Shown piece after piece: positions 22,682 to 33,326 of a stretch of 56,237 bases of DNA (the first letter of the stretch is position 1; every line of letters starts with the position of its first letter). Position numbers and translations under genes: made by a program. Origin of the DNA: Daldinia sp. FL1419 (lineage: Eukaryota > Ascomycota > Sordariomycetes > Xylariales > Hypoxylaceae); assembly GCA_025201765.1 (NCBI GenBank), contig MU623518.1, positions 1 through 56,237 of the forward strand, read 5' to 3'. A model generated the notes under the pieces. That model was not told the origin of the DNA, made no database searches, and saw nothing but the letters and a program-made list of their open reading frames with translations.

Positions 22682-23794
22682 GCTTTGCAGGTCTACTCTT
22701 GAATTGAATTGGAGTCTTTCTTTGGGCTATGTTCTATATATCGATAGATTCCTAGACAAGTTATCTTAAAGGCAGCATGCGAGAAGAAGAATACGATCAG
22801 AGTTTATGGGTAGTTCATCAATAGTCTATATGACTAGGTACTAGGTAATTGGAAGGTAGCCTGGAATTTTCCAGTAAAAGATGAAAGAAAGAAATAAAGA
22901 TAAATAAACAATGTATAAATGGTAGTAGACGGGGTTTGATGTTCGGTGATGGGTGATCAATGGATGGTCAGTGAGGCGGTTGGCGGTTGAGGATACGTCA
23001 ATTACCATCTTAGAGGACTTGTAATCTAACATTGTAACTATATTGTAGTTGCTCCAGATTCGGTTCCTCAATTTGCGTGCGTGTTGTTTTCGACGTTCAA
23101 AGTTGTTTTCGACGTTTATTTTTATTTGTAAAAGAGGATTGTCGTGCATAAAGCCAATCTTAAGACGCATCCGGATTATGGTCCAAAGGGTATATGTAAA
23201 GGGGGTTTTCTTCTTTCTCCTTTCCTTTATATATAGGTAGGTAAGAGAGGTACCTACCTACCTGTGTATGAACCAAAAAGGGGGGGGAGGATTAAGATGT
23301 GAAATAATAGTATTATTTATTTTTCACAGGGGTAAATAATAAATTGTAAGGAAGTTGCCCGTAAATAGGTTCATATAGTAATTACATCCACATTAACGTT
23401 AGTAGGTACATAAGACACTATGTAGCTAGCTACATAGGTACTTCATATATGTAGACTTTACTGTGCCTTGGGAAGTACATAGTTATCTAGCCTAGGTATT
23501 GTACCTAGTGTACGCAGTACGCAATTACCCCCTCCAGTCGCGGTAGAAAAGTATTAACAGGAAGTACGAATACCTACCTTAGTAAGTAATGTACCTAGGT
23601 AGGCATTGCATGGGTTGTACAATATATAGAGAACATCAAAGTTACCTGCCCACTTTTAATATTTTCTACCAATTCGCAGTTGGGACATCTTCTCATTCGT
23701 CCCTCCTTCATTCGCATTTCCCCAGTCTTGTCTTTCACCTTCAACTTTAACGTAAAATATTTCAAAATCAATTATGTAGCATCCTAACGCGCAA
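22682..23794. promoter_or_regulatory. Divergent promoter region rich in TACCTAGGTA motifs
   Basis: 1.1 kb between the start codons of the cytochrome-b5-like array gene (-) and the macro-domain gene (+). It contains clustered motifs: CTAGGTACTAGGTA at about 22833, TAGGTAGGTAAGAG with facing GTACCTACCTACC at 23236-23262, CTAGCCTAGGTATTG near 23490 and GTACCTAGGTAGGC near 23591. A C/T-rich stretch directly precedes the macro-gene start. A role in regulation is inference. Confidence 0.5.
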
Positions 23795-24570
23795 ATGTTC
23801 CGTAACGTTGCTAGGATGGCTTACATCTCCGCCTCAGATATTCATTCTCTCTCCTTTCTCTATCGCAATAACAAACTGGAACTTTCGAAGCAAGTCCCTC
23901 TAAAAGATGCATCTTCCGCGCATAATGATCGCATCGGTCTCTTCCGTGGAGATATCACTACCTTATCTGTTGACGCCATTGTAAACGCTGCAAACACTTC
24001 CCTATTGGGTGGTGGTGGTGTTGATGGGGCTATCCATCGTGCGGCTGGTCCAAAACTACGCGCTGAATGTCGCACCTTGGGTGGTTGCTCTACCGGCTCG
24101 TCTAAAATTACCGACGCATACAATCTACCTTGCAAAAAGGTTATACACACTGTCGGCCCCGTTTATGACGATATGAATCCGGCTAAGAGTGAGGTTGCCC
24201 TTCGTGGCTGTTATCAATCGAGCCTGGAGCTTGCCGTTCAGAACGACCTAAAGACCATCGCATTTAGCGCAATTAGCACAGGCGTTTACGGCTATCCGAG
24301 TGGTGGCGCCGCTCATATTGCTTGTGACACCGTCAGGAAGTTTATGGACGGCGACGAGGGCACAAAGCTTGACAAGGTCATATTCGTCACATTCGAGTTA
24401 AAAGATGCCCGAGCCTATGAAGATATTCTACCGTAAGTCATCTATCTAATCTTACACCTGCTCCTCGTACCATGGCTGCCATCACAGCCCACTCGATATT
24501 ATACATGTGCTAATATATTTCATTACGTAGCCGTCATTTTCCTCCCACCTCTGGCGCAGAAGGCCTCTGA
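23795..24570 (+). CDS. Macro-domain protein (ADP-ribose / O-acetyl-ADP-ribose hydrolase type)
   Basis: Two exons (23795-24432 and 24531-24570) give 225 residues. The intron has a GTAAGT donor and ACGTAG acceptor, and the short second exon ends FPPTSGAEGL. The domain is of the MacroD/YmdB type. GDITTLSVDAIVNAANTSLLGGGGVDGAIH holds the Asn-Ala-Ala-Asn and the Gly-rich loop that contact ADP-ribose (residues about 52-81). ITDAYNLPCKKVIHTVGP and AISTGVYGYPSG supply the second loop. Such enzymes remove ADP-ribose from proteins or deacetylate O-acetyl-ADP-ribose, a product of sirtuins. An alternative start lies seven codons in (MAYISASD). The first few residues before it could be a weak targeting peptide. 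Confidence 0.93.
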
Positions 24571-24913
24571 GAGGTGCAGCCGAGAGAAATATACCGTAGA
24601 AGCTTAGGCTGGTAGTAGCTAGCTTCCGCGGTCGGCTCCGTGAACCCGCTATGGGTATCATGTTTCCCACCAGGGATAAGAGACGCTTGCCAGACGAAAA
24701 CTGATCCTAGTCCCACGCCAGAGCGTCTACTTAGGTACATATCCCGAAAGAAATTACCGATCCAGTATTCTAGAATGGACAGTAGTACCTAGCGCGGAAA
24801 CGAAATACGACATCAATGTTAATGGGAAAGGAGGGGAGAAAATAAGAGTAGTCCATCAAATTTCGTGAGTTTATTGCTAGAGTATGACAAAACCCCAAAG
24901 GCGGGATGGCGAT

Positions 24914-26104
24914 TTAAGTCGCGAAGTCCTGTGCTTGAGTCGTTTCGTTCGCTTGCACTCGTCTAAAAGGCTCTTCTTTCGTATCGTAGGTGTACGCCAT
25001 CGGCAACTGCCAATATGTCTCCATATCTCCTCTAGACATTTTCCATACTCTGTCAAGGACTTGGAGCAATTCCATGTCCAATAGACCTTTTTCTATATAA
25101 TCTAGATTATCCTTTAATCGCTGTATATTTGAAAAGCCAATCACGATGCCGTCGTGCCCTTCACGAACCCGCAATTCCGAATGGTGCGCTAGCCAACGCA
25201 TGGCTACTTATATGGGATTCAAGCCCCGTGTTTCAGCAGCTTCACGGATCATTTGCGCACCCGCAATTGTACTATACTTGGAGTACCTCCCTCTAGTCAA
25301 ATGTTGGAATGGTCCTGTAGTATATTTCCCTTCTTTCGGATCATTGTTCTTCGACGTGGTCCGGCCGAGGAGAAATCTACCGCCCGTCGGGTTATGCACA
25401 TCAACGGCGATGCCATATCGCCGGCAAGTCTGAATTAGCTCGTCTTCGATAGTCCGGAATAAGTAGTTATATATAGCCTGGTATGCTGTCGGTCTTATCC
25501 ATCCGTTATGTACACACGTCATAACAATCGCAGCCACTTCGAATGAAGCGTCGTTGCTGAGTCCGAATCGTAAGGACTTGCCCGCTTTATACAGCTTATC
25601 AACCGCTTAGAGTGTGGTTTCCAAAGGGAGAGACCGGTCCTATAGAAGAATTCGTTAGTAGGCTACATAATCTGCGGCTTCCGATTTGCACTATTAAATC
25701 AGAGGAGTTCCTTTACGGGCGCGTGAAGGTAAAATGTCGAGTCCGCCTTCGTGTCGTTTCCCAAGCGTCCCCGGCATGTACGTACATCAACAGAGTCCAT
25801 CCCGGGACTTTTCAAGCGAATATCGAACGCGTCTATCAATGCTCCCGGCCTGTGCGATCCGGTGGAAGCGGCCAGAGCTTCGTGCTTACGGATAAGCCTC
25901 TCTCTTTCCACCCCGCCTGTTTCGTAAATTCCTCTTGCTTTCCACCGATATATAAGCAAGCAGTGTCAAGCTCACGATAGACCCTTGGAAAATATTGAGA
26001 GATTTCTTAAAATCATCTAAGCTTGCCATACGTGCTTCGGGACTCCCCTCAGGGCCAATAGTTATGAGGCCAAGGATTATGCGAGGCTTTCTTTCAGCTT
26101 CCAT
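24914..26104 (-). pseudogene. Decayed AKR7-like aldo/keto reductase (aflatoxin-aldehyde reductase type)
   Basis: The strand reads as a clear aldo/keto reductase broken several times. It starts MEAERKPRIILGLITIGPEG, as AKR7 enzymes do. A frameshift follows FQG, after which YRELDTACLYIGGKQEEF continues in another frame. A second frameshift lies near 25865, before GSHRPGALIDAF. In-frame TAA codons stand where Glu is expected in two places: before AVDKLYKAGK at about 25604, and between GLNPI and VAMRWLAHHS at about 25207. The later parts (VHNGWIRPTAYQAIYN, FSNIQRLKDNLDYIEKG) match the family in order. With at least two frameshifts and two nonsense changes it is most likely a pseudogene; sequencing error alone would be unlikely to produce all four. 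Confidence 0.85.
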
Positions 26105-26536
26105 CCCAAACAGATTCGGCGTAGGTGAATACCTGATATATCATAAATATTTCAAGTCTTGAAAAGTCTTAGAACGTGCACAGTTTGTGGTTACTTTTGT
26201 GGCGGCAAGTCCAAAGCGAACAGCCAAGATTGCGGCTAATATCACTTATTTCCCCCTTAATATCACTCACGGTACTCCCAATATTTCTTTATCTTTCATA
26301 CTACCGACACGGAAAGATTAGGTTATCGGGGAAATCCGTCGAGCAGTCTAACATGGATTCCGGATAGCTACTAGGGAATTGTACCTAGATAGATACAAAG
26401 CAAAGCAGGGCTGAGCAAGAGAGCTGTAAGTATTATAATCCTCGGGGAGAAGCGTTGTTAATTGGTAACCGGCGGAGAGGGTTGATAGGGTAGATAGGTA
26501 CCTAGGAGGTAGGTATCATCTATATAATACTATAGC

Positions 26537-28122
26537 TTGTTTCTAAGGCTGGCTGAAATGAAATCGGTACACGGTATTACGAAGCCATCGTCTATCTCTG
26601 ATCTTCGTCCAACCTCAATCCTATGCTTCCTCCCGTCGACGTGCCCCCAGGCAAACACTAAGAGCTCAGCGAGAGTCCATCTCGAGCAACTCGATCCCGA
26701 CAAGAAGGAGGTCGACACCGACATCGACATCATCGCCATCCATGGATTCGACACACAATCTGCGGGCACGTGGAAAGACAGAAAGACGGGCCTCAACTGG
26801 CTGTATAACCTATGTTTAGGCTAGGATCATTTAGATGGGGTTCGCGTCTTTGCGTGCGACTGGCCTGCTGCCCTGTTCCGGCCGACCAATCTTGTTCGAT
26901 AGACTACTTTAGAGTATGCAAGACCTCTTCTTGAAGGCATCCAACGAGTACGATCACGAGCGAACGACACGAGCATCCGACCGGCCTATACTCTTCGTCG
27001 TGTCATGTCTTGGTGGCTTTATGTTGACACACGCCCTTGTGGATGCTGATAGAGAAGAAAGTTAATATTCCATCCTCGTCAAGCCACACGTGGTACTACA
27101 TTTCTTGCCACGCCATCTAGAGGGAATACGTCTTTGGAAGATGTGGCGACATGGACTGAGCTTGTTCTCAGGGCACGAGCTTCTTTCCTGAATATAGAAG
27201 TCAATAGGCTATTTGATGCAGTAAAATGGTCAACTTTCAATCAAGAAATGTGGCACTATGGTGTCTCAACAACCAACCTGGCCTAACCATTGAAGCTGTG
27301 GAGTTGGTCGCGAGCGGCTTAGACGATAGCGGGAACCGGAAAACAGCCCGGTTTGCGCTTGGGGTCCTTCGGAAACAGCCAGGTCTCTCACACGGAATAT
27401 ACAATTCCATCATAACTCTATCTAGAAGTTTTGAGGTTGATTGCAACACAAGCAGACTATCACTCGACATTCTCCGAGCACAGCTAGATCTACCAGAAGA
27501 CATAGTAGCCACGCTTAGATACCAAGACAGAGCCAAGAAGGAAGATTTAGTGATTGAGTATGAAGTCGACGATGAAATCCAAAACCTGAGAATGACGATG
27601 AAAACCGTCTTCGGGGATGGATCTAGCCTATCGTAAAAAACATTAGAAATGACATATGCCTTGCTCGACATCTTCAATGTTGAAACGAGGCAGCACGCAA
27701 TCGCCGCCTTCCACGACTTTGCTCCCGAGGCCGGAAAATCCATATCCGCACAAATGCTTCAACTGATCACGACAATGCTCAAGAACGAAGATAACACGAA
27801 AGGCAAGGTGGTACGCGAATCCGTTAAACCGCTCGGAACTCATCCAAGTGGTGGCGATATCTTGGAAGGTTACACTAAGGAGGTTCCTCGAAATCTTTTC
27901 TACCATGCCTGGAGCGAGCACGTAGCCTGGGTACCGGTTGACCAGAAAACATCTTGTGCTATAAACGGTACGAGAACAATTCCTGCCACTGGCCAATCAG
28001 GCCCTTCAGACAGTGAATTTACAGGAGTATTATGGCCATATAATTTAGCCCGCTGCTACCCGAGGCATGTTTCCGCGATCGGCGTCGAACTACTTTCGAG
28101 ATCGGAGTATAAACATGACTGA
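26537..28122 (+). pseudogene. Relic of an NLR-like receptor (alpha/beta-hydrolase N-terminus, HEAT-like repeats)
   Basis: Fragments in one order on + resemble fungal NLR-type proteins. DIDIIAIHGFDTQSAGTWK and DGVRVFACDWPAALF form the usual start of an esterase-like N-terminal domain. DRPILFVVSCLGG (another frame) carries its Ser elbow. A piece LEDVATWTEL follows. Then come two open frames, 27226-27636 and 27649-28122, with helical repeats of about 33 residues (pattern ALxxLxxQPGLxxxIxxxL), typical of HEAT repeats. In-frame stops (TAG near 26822, TAG near 26908) and at least one frameshift break it. No NACHT/P-loop segment is visible, so the central domain is lost. The assignment is from pattern memory and the N-terminal part is the most secure. 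Confidence 0.65.
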
Positions 28123-28328
28123 TGCACAATTCTGCGCCCTTCAGCGCGTTGTGGGTGGAGCCTTGGCGCTTGGTCGTGAGGAGTCTATCATGCTGGGCAT
28201 GTTATACGGGTTTATATAAATATCTAGGCAAAGTTGGGAAAGGTATTATGGTCTACGTTCGGTAGCCCAAGCACGAATCTATACTTTCATAACGAGGACT
28301 TGTACCAAGTTTCAGCACACGATTCAAG

Positions 28329-29723
28329 ATGTCCCCTGATAACGACAGCTCGAATATAGCGGCGGCGAGTGATGCGTCACCCAGCACAAGAGAAGGTAGT
28401 CTGCATATGTTTGGCAAGAGAGCTCTTCAGCAGTTCGACTTTAACCCAAGTCACCGCAATCTGAATCATGGTAAGTAAAGCCTACTCGACAGGATGTACG
28501 CAGATAATGAACCATTGTCAGGCTCGTTTGGAGCAAGCCCGCGCGATGTGAGGAATAAACTCCGCCTGTACCAGGACCGTGCTGAAGAAACGCCCGACGC
28601 CTTTATTCGCTACGAGCTCCCTGATATTCTAAACGAGTGTCGGGAAGCCGCAGCAAAGCTAATAAGGGTGCCAGCAGATACAGTCGTATTTGTTCCTAAT
28701 GCTACCGCCGGGGTGAACACGGTCCTTCGGAATATTGCATGGAATGAGGACCGCAAGGATGAAATCCTATACTTCAGCACCATTTATGGCGCGTGCGGAA
28801 AGACCATCGACTATCTCGTCGACTCGGGCCGAGGCCTAGTTTCATCGCGAGAAATTGGCATCAAGTATCCGTGTGAAGATCACGAGATCGTGGCCTCTTT
28901 TAAGGATGCCGTCGCAAGCTGTCAAAAGGAGGGGAAGCGCGCAAAGTTGTGCGTCTTCGACACGGTATCCAGTTTGCCGGCCGTTAGGTTTCCCTTCGAG
29001 GATCTCGTGAGAGTCTGCAAGGAAGAAGACATCTTGAGCCTCGTAGATGGGGCCCAGGGCGTTGGGATGATCGACCTTGACCTCGAGACTCTAGACCCCG
29101 ACTTTTTCGTTTCGAATTGCCACAAATGGCTTTACGTACCAAGAAGCTGTGCCGTCCTCTACGTCCCATTTCGAAACCAAGATTTGATAGCGTCGACGGT
29201 GCCTACTTCACACGGATACATTTCCAGATCTGGCGACAGGTTCAACCCTTTACCCAAGGGCCATAAATCACCTTTTGTCAACAACTTCCAATTCATGGGA
29301 ACCTTGGATACGAGCGCCTATCTTTGCGTGAAGGATGCAATTGTCTGGCGGGAGCGGACATTTGGCAGCGAGGAGAATATACTCAGGTATACCCACACGT
29401 TAGCTAGAGAAGGGGGTAAAAGAGTCGCGCAAATTCTCGGAACCGAGGTCTTGGATAATGATACCGGTACAATGTCGCGATGTGCGACGACAAACGTCGT
29501 ATTGCCGCTAACGTCCAAAACAGCTCCCAATGCATTGGATTGGATGATGGAGAGGATGATCTCTAACTACAAAACGTTTATTCCACTATTCACGCATAAC
29601 GGACGCAAATTGGCGAGGATAAGCGCACAGACCTATCTGGATTCCGAAGATTTTGAGTGGGCTGGTGGCGTACTTCGTGAGCTTTGTGAGAGAGTTGAAA
29701 AGGGGGAAAGTAGCGAACTATAG
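28329..29723 (+). CDS. PLP-dependent class V aminotransferase-fold enzyme (Egt2 / isopenicillin N epimerase-like)
   Basis: Two exons (28329-28470 and 28522-29723) give 447 residues. The intron joins NLNH to GSFGASPR, completing the family motif NHGSFG. The N-terminus is Ser/Asp-rich with no targeting signal. Class V features: FVPNATAGVNTVLRN (phosphate contacts); LSLVDGAQGVGM (Asp that pairs with the pyridine N); and FFVSNCHKWLYVPRSCA, whose Lys is the Schiff-base residue. TSHGYIS and NFQFMGTLDTSAYL follow. Fungal members close to this pattern include Egt2, the hercynylcysteine sulfoxide lyase of ergothioneine synthesis; other members are cysteine desulfurase-like lyases or epimerases. Egt2 is a reasonable guess, but the partner Egt1 is not in this window. 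Confidence 0.88.
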
Positions 29724-29841
29724 GTTGTCTAACTATCACTTGGATAGACTACTATTTACAGGAATCTCAGTCTTTTCCATCTTGAAGGTTCCATAAAGGT
29801 ATCCCGACGGCCCAAGAGCACCTAGATGCCAAGCTTAGAAT

Positions 29842-30732
29842 TTAATTTCGACGATAAGGATGTCTCCGGACGCCGGCGACGTCGACATTCACGCGGTACA
29901 CGTTACCAGTAGACCCCCCATCGTCGTTTCTAATTGAAGTGATAAATATTGTCTTCAAATCTCTTCCACCGAACGCAGGGCACGAGCACATCTTGGCGCC
30001 GGGTACATCACACGTCGCCGTCGCCATACCCTCGGGCGAGTACCTGACTATCTTACCCTGGGAGTTTGCTGCTACCCAAATGTGGCCCTCGACGTCAACC
30101 GCTAAACCGTCTGGTAGGCCCCCGTTTTCGAGTTGTACGAACAGCCTCTTGTTGGTAGCGCGGCCAGTCTCAACGTCGTAGTCGTACTGGCAAACTTTTG
30201 CTTCCGGAGTGTCGCAAAGATACATAATCTTATCGTCGGGGGACCAGACGGGGCCATTCAACACCGCTGAACGGTCTCCAGCCGATGCATCACGGACCTT
30301 GTCGTCCTGTAAGCACCAAAGTCGTCCGATTTTGTCCTTCTCGTCCCAAGCCATCGTGCCGGCCCACCATCTGCCCCGAGCATCGATTGCACCATCGTTC
30401 ATTCGCACTTTATCATTCAAGATCGCGTCGTCTCCGTGTTGGATATCCGAAATCCGTTCAACCGTTCCCTTGATCGGGTCGAGCAAATAAAATCCTAGAT
30501 TTGCCTGGGCAGCTAGGAGGTTAGACGTCCCGTCCACGACTTCGAGCCGAGTAGCAGGCTCATCCAGTTCGACAGTGTGCCTCCCGCTCCAACCCTCCGA
30601 AAGTGGTATTGTGTGGACCAATTTATTTTTTATGTCGACAAAGAAGAACGTGTCGTCGTTGGCACGGTACAAAGGGCTCTCGCCTAATCCCGATTTGGAC
30701 GGTAACCATTCTTCAGCAGTGTATTGTTTCAT
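29842..30732 (-). CDS. SMP-30/regucalcin-like gluconolactonase
   Basis: Single exon, 296 residues if started at MKQYTAEEWLPS (30732). An upstream in-frame ATG at 30822 would add 30 residues that do not look like this family. The metal ligands are in place: Glu in GLGESPLY (about residue 18), Asn in LNGPVWSPDDK and Asp in GLPDGLAVD. The RMNDGAIDARGRWW segment gives the substrate-side Arg/Asn. The enzyme family hydrolyses sugar lactones with Ca2+, Zn2+ or Mn2+ in a six-bladed propeller. It has no signal peptide, so it is probably cytosolic. It faces away from the secreted sorbosone dehydrogenase across 726 bp. An aldose oxidised to a lactone outside the cell could be opened by this enzyme after uptake. 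Confidence 0.93.
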   Translation of the reverse strand: MKQYTAEEWLPSKSGLGESPLYRANDDTFFFVDIKNKLVHTIPLSEGWSGRHTVELDEPATRLEVVDGTSNLLAAQANLGFYLLDPIKGTVERISDIQHGDDAILNDKVRMNDGAIDARGRWWAGTMAWDEKDKIGRLWCLQDDKVRDASAGDRSAVLNGPVWSPDDKIMYLCDTPEAKVCQYDYDVETGRATNKRLFVQLENGGLPDGLAVDVEGHIWVAANSQGKIVRYSPEGMATATCDVPGAKMCSCPAFGGRDLKTIFITSIRNDDGGSTGNVYRVNVDVAGVRRHPYRRN

Positions 30733-31458
30733 CTTTATTAATAGTTTAAACTCAGACCTCTGAAAACTGAGGAAACGACAAGGTTCGTAGGCGTTTGCGA
30801 TGATAACCGTCTCGAGAAACATGGGACATGCATGACGTCAATATTGTATCACCACTATTGGAAAGACATCTTTTTTTCCCGATACTTTTGTGCCCATAAC
30901 CTGGAATAATTTATTTTCATCGAGAACTCAATTGTGCGCCTATGAAGATATTCATTAGACTATATACCTAAATACTATTGATGTATGTTGAGTGGCCGTA
31001 TGTGTAACTTGCGTAAGTGACTTATCGCAAGGTGAGTGGGTTAAAGAGGTGGAAGAACTCAAAGACGTGACATGAGAGTAAAACTACCTACATAGCAAGG
31101 TGCGTATGTTCTTGCTCTTTCCAATAGGTATGTATATAGGTACTTACCTAGGTTAGGTACCTTAGTGGGTAGGTTAGGTATTCTGATCCATTCCGTCTTA
31201 GGATAAGGTTTCGTGGGTTTGCGGTTACCCCTTCCGCCTTTATACTATATTATGGAAGGCACCTCCTATTAAGCGCTCGCCTTCTGCATTTTATAGCTGA
31301 AGGTAATAAAATGCACATCAGGTAACCTTGACCCTTCAACCTCTAACCTTCAACCTCTAACCTTCAACCTTCAACCTTGGGGGTGGTTGGCGTGCTCTTT
31401 GATCACAGATCGCGACGCAATCTACCGTCGACAATCTTTCGAAACTCGGTCCAGAAAA
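30733..31458. promoter_or_regulatory. Shared divergent promoter of SMP-30 lactonase and sorbosone dehydrogenase
   Basis: This 726-bp region holds TACCTAGGTTAGGTACC-like motifs at about 31143-31175 and the 7-bp array at 31333-31376. The divergent layout suggests that the two genes are switched on together. Confidence 0.45.
31333..31376. repeat. 7-bp tandem repeat (CCTTCAA / CCTCTAA)
   Basis: Six units of 7 bp alternate between CCTTCAA and CCTCTAA and lie about 85 bp upstream of the sorbosone dehydrogenase start, inside the divergent promoter with the SMP-30 gene. They resemble, but are not, telomeric repeats. Confidence 0.8.
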
Positions 31459-33003
31459 ATGTGGTCTAACCTCGTCGTGGGCATTGTGGCCCTATTCTCC
31501 CTTTCCGGTAAGCAACCTGAAAATCATGATAGAGAAATAAATAGTTACTCGGGTTGTCCGTAAGAGCTTCCATGCTAACAAGGGGGGGGGGAACCAATAT
31601 AGGAGGTGGCTTTGCCAACTCTTGTCGCGGCGTTCCGCCCGCTCGTTATCCATTCAAACTCGCTCAAGGCTGGACAGCACAAAAGGTGGCCGACAGTCTA
31701 ACTTCCCCTCGTGGTCTAGTCATTGACAATTCCAATCGACTTTTAGTCGTAGAGAAAGGAGTTGGTATTAGCCAGCATGGGTTAGACGTAGATGGATGCG
31801 TTCGCTCTTCACGGCTCCTCATTTCCTTGCCTTCCTTAAACCACGGGATTTACTTTGGAATAGATGGTAATTCTCTCTATGCTAGCTCAGCCACTACCGT
31901 TTTCAAGTGGACATACGACCCCAAAACAGGCAACGTAGATGGAGGACCAACTATTATCGTTTCAGGCATGTCCCCCGACAACCACGTTACCAGAACTCTG
32001 ATCATCCCTCCCCACAGCCCGGACCTTATTGTTGTATCTCATGGTTCCACGGGTAATGTCGACAACGCATCTATAGATCCCGAAATAGCGAGGGCTACCG
32101 TAAAAGTTTTTAACATCTCGAATCCGCCCGATGGCGGTTTTAACTTCGTCAAGGATGGATGGCGCGCTGGATATGGCCTACGGAACGAGGTAGGACTGGC
32201 ATTCGACGGCAACGATATGTATAGCCGAGTCCACTATTTTTTACCCAAGAAATAAGAGCTATCTAACTATCTATACGTAGGCTCTGGGGCGTAGAGAACA
32301 GCGCTGACCAGCTTATACGCGATGTCGGCGGAACGTCGACAGATATTCACAACGATAACCCAGCTGAGGAACTAAATTTCCTTGGCGACGTTAAGAAACC
32401 TAATGATGCTGTGAGTGATCTTTAGGCTTATATGCTCTTTTTTTTCTGGTCGCCACATACTTTCCATCGAAAACCTTTTGACTCTCGGTGGCGTAGTGGT
32501 ATGGATATCCAATTTGCTTTACGGTATGGCAACCCGAGGAGTCCATTGCCAACGCCACTAGCAGGAGCCAGCTAGATGTTGGACAACAATTTGTTCTGGC
32601 GCCGAACCAGACATTTGACGATAATACATGCGCACAGATGTCGAAACCGCCACGGCTTACCTTCCAGGCTCACAGCGCTCCGCTAGATGCCAAATTCAAC
32701 ACATCTGGATACACTAATTTGTTTGTTACATTCCATGGTAGCTGGGACCGTGATCCTCCGACTGGATATAAGCTTATTGCGGTACCATTCAAACGTGACG
32801 ATGCCGACGGTGGAGCTTACGCTCCCCTCGCACCAGCTAATTCCAAGACCGGGTATGTAGACATCTTTTACCCACTCGACGAAGGAAAGTGCTCTGCATC
32901 GAGCTGTACGCGACCCGTAGGTCTAGTTTTCAACGGGGCTGGAGAGCTATATATGTCAAGCGATACGTCTAGTGAGGTGTTCAAGCTCATATATAGTCCT
33001 TGA
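31459..33003 (+). CDS. Secreted glucose/sorbosone dehydrogenase-like (PQQ-type beta-propeller)
   Basis: About four exons: 31459-31507 (signal peptide start MWSNLVVGIVALFSLS), about 31604-32218, about 32280-32411 and about 32500-33003. A mature protein of roughly 430 residues is expected. Landmarks of the soluble quinoprotein sugar-dehydrogenase fold are LTSPRGLVID, LLVVEKGVGIS, NHGIYFGIDG, GYGLRNEVGLAF, LWGVENSADQL, HNDNPAEELNF and, near the end, VTFHGSWDRDPPTGYKLIAVPF. The last matches the HGSWNR..GYKV block typical of L-sorbosone dehydrogenases. Such enzymes oxidise aldoses at C1 to lactones; some fungal ones use PQQ taken from bacteria and are classed with AA12. Neighbouring lactonase and sugar transporter genes fit this. 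The splice points of the middle introns are approximate. Confidence 0.85.
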
Positions 33004-33326
33004 GGATGTGGTAAGTAGTGCTTGAGGGATAAATGTTGTCATAAAGGCGAATAAGGCTAGAGAGGTACTACTAGGGGCTCAATGATTACTGCTTACCATT
33101 GGAGGTAAACTATCTTTTATTAATCGAGTGAAACAGGAAGCGAAGAACTTGGGGTGTAAGAAATATGGTCATGCTTTCACTAGCGATTCATCCACTGGCT
33201 AGAGTTCGATATATCTGTGTGTATGTGTATGTCTTCAAGATCTTCTTATACCAACAACTGAAAAGCTGACCTCTGTTCCTATAATGTTGCCCTACCTCCC
33301 CGACCGTGAAGTGGGGACATATTATT

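Noticed and set aside
22841..23170. 109-residue open frame on the - strand in the divergent promoter
   Set aside because: AT-rich with no family resemblance; it lies in the leader region of the b5-array gene.
31333..31376. Interstitial telomere repeat
   Set aside because: Units are 7 bp (CCTTCAA/CCTCTAA), not the fungal CCCTAA hexamer.
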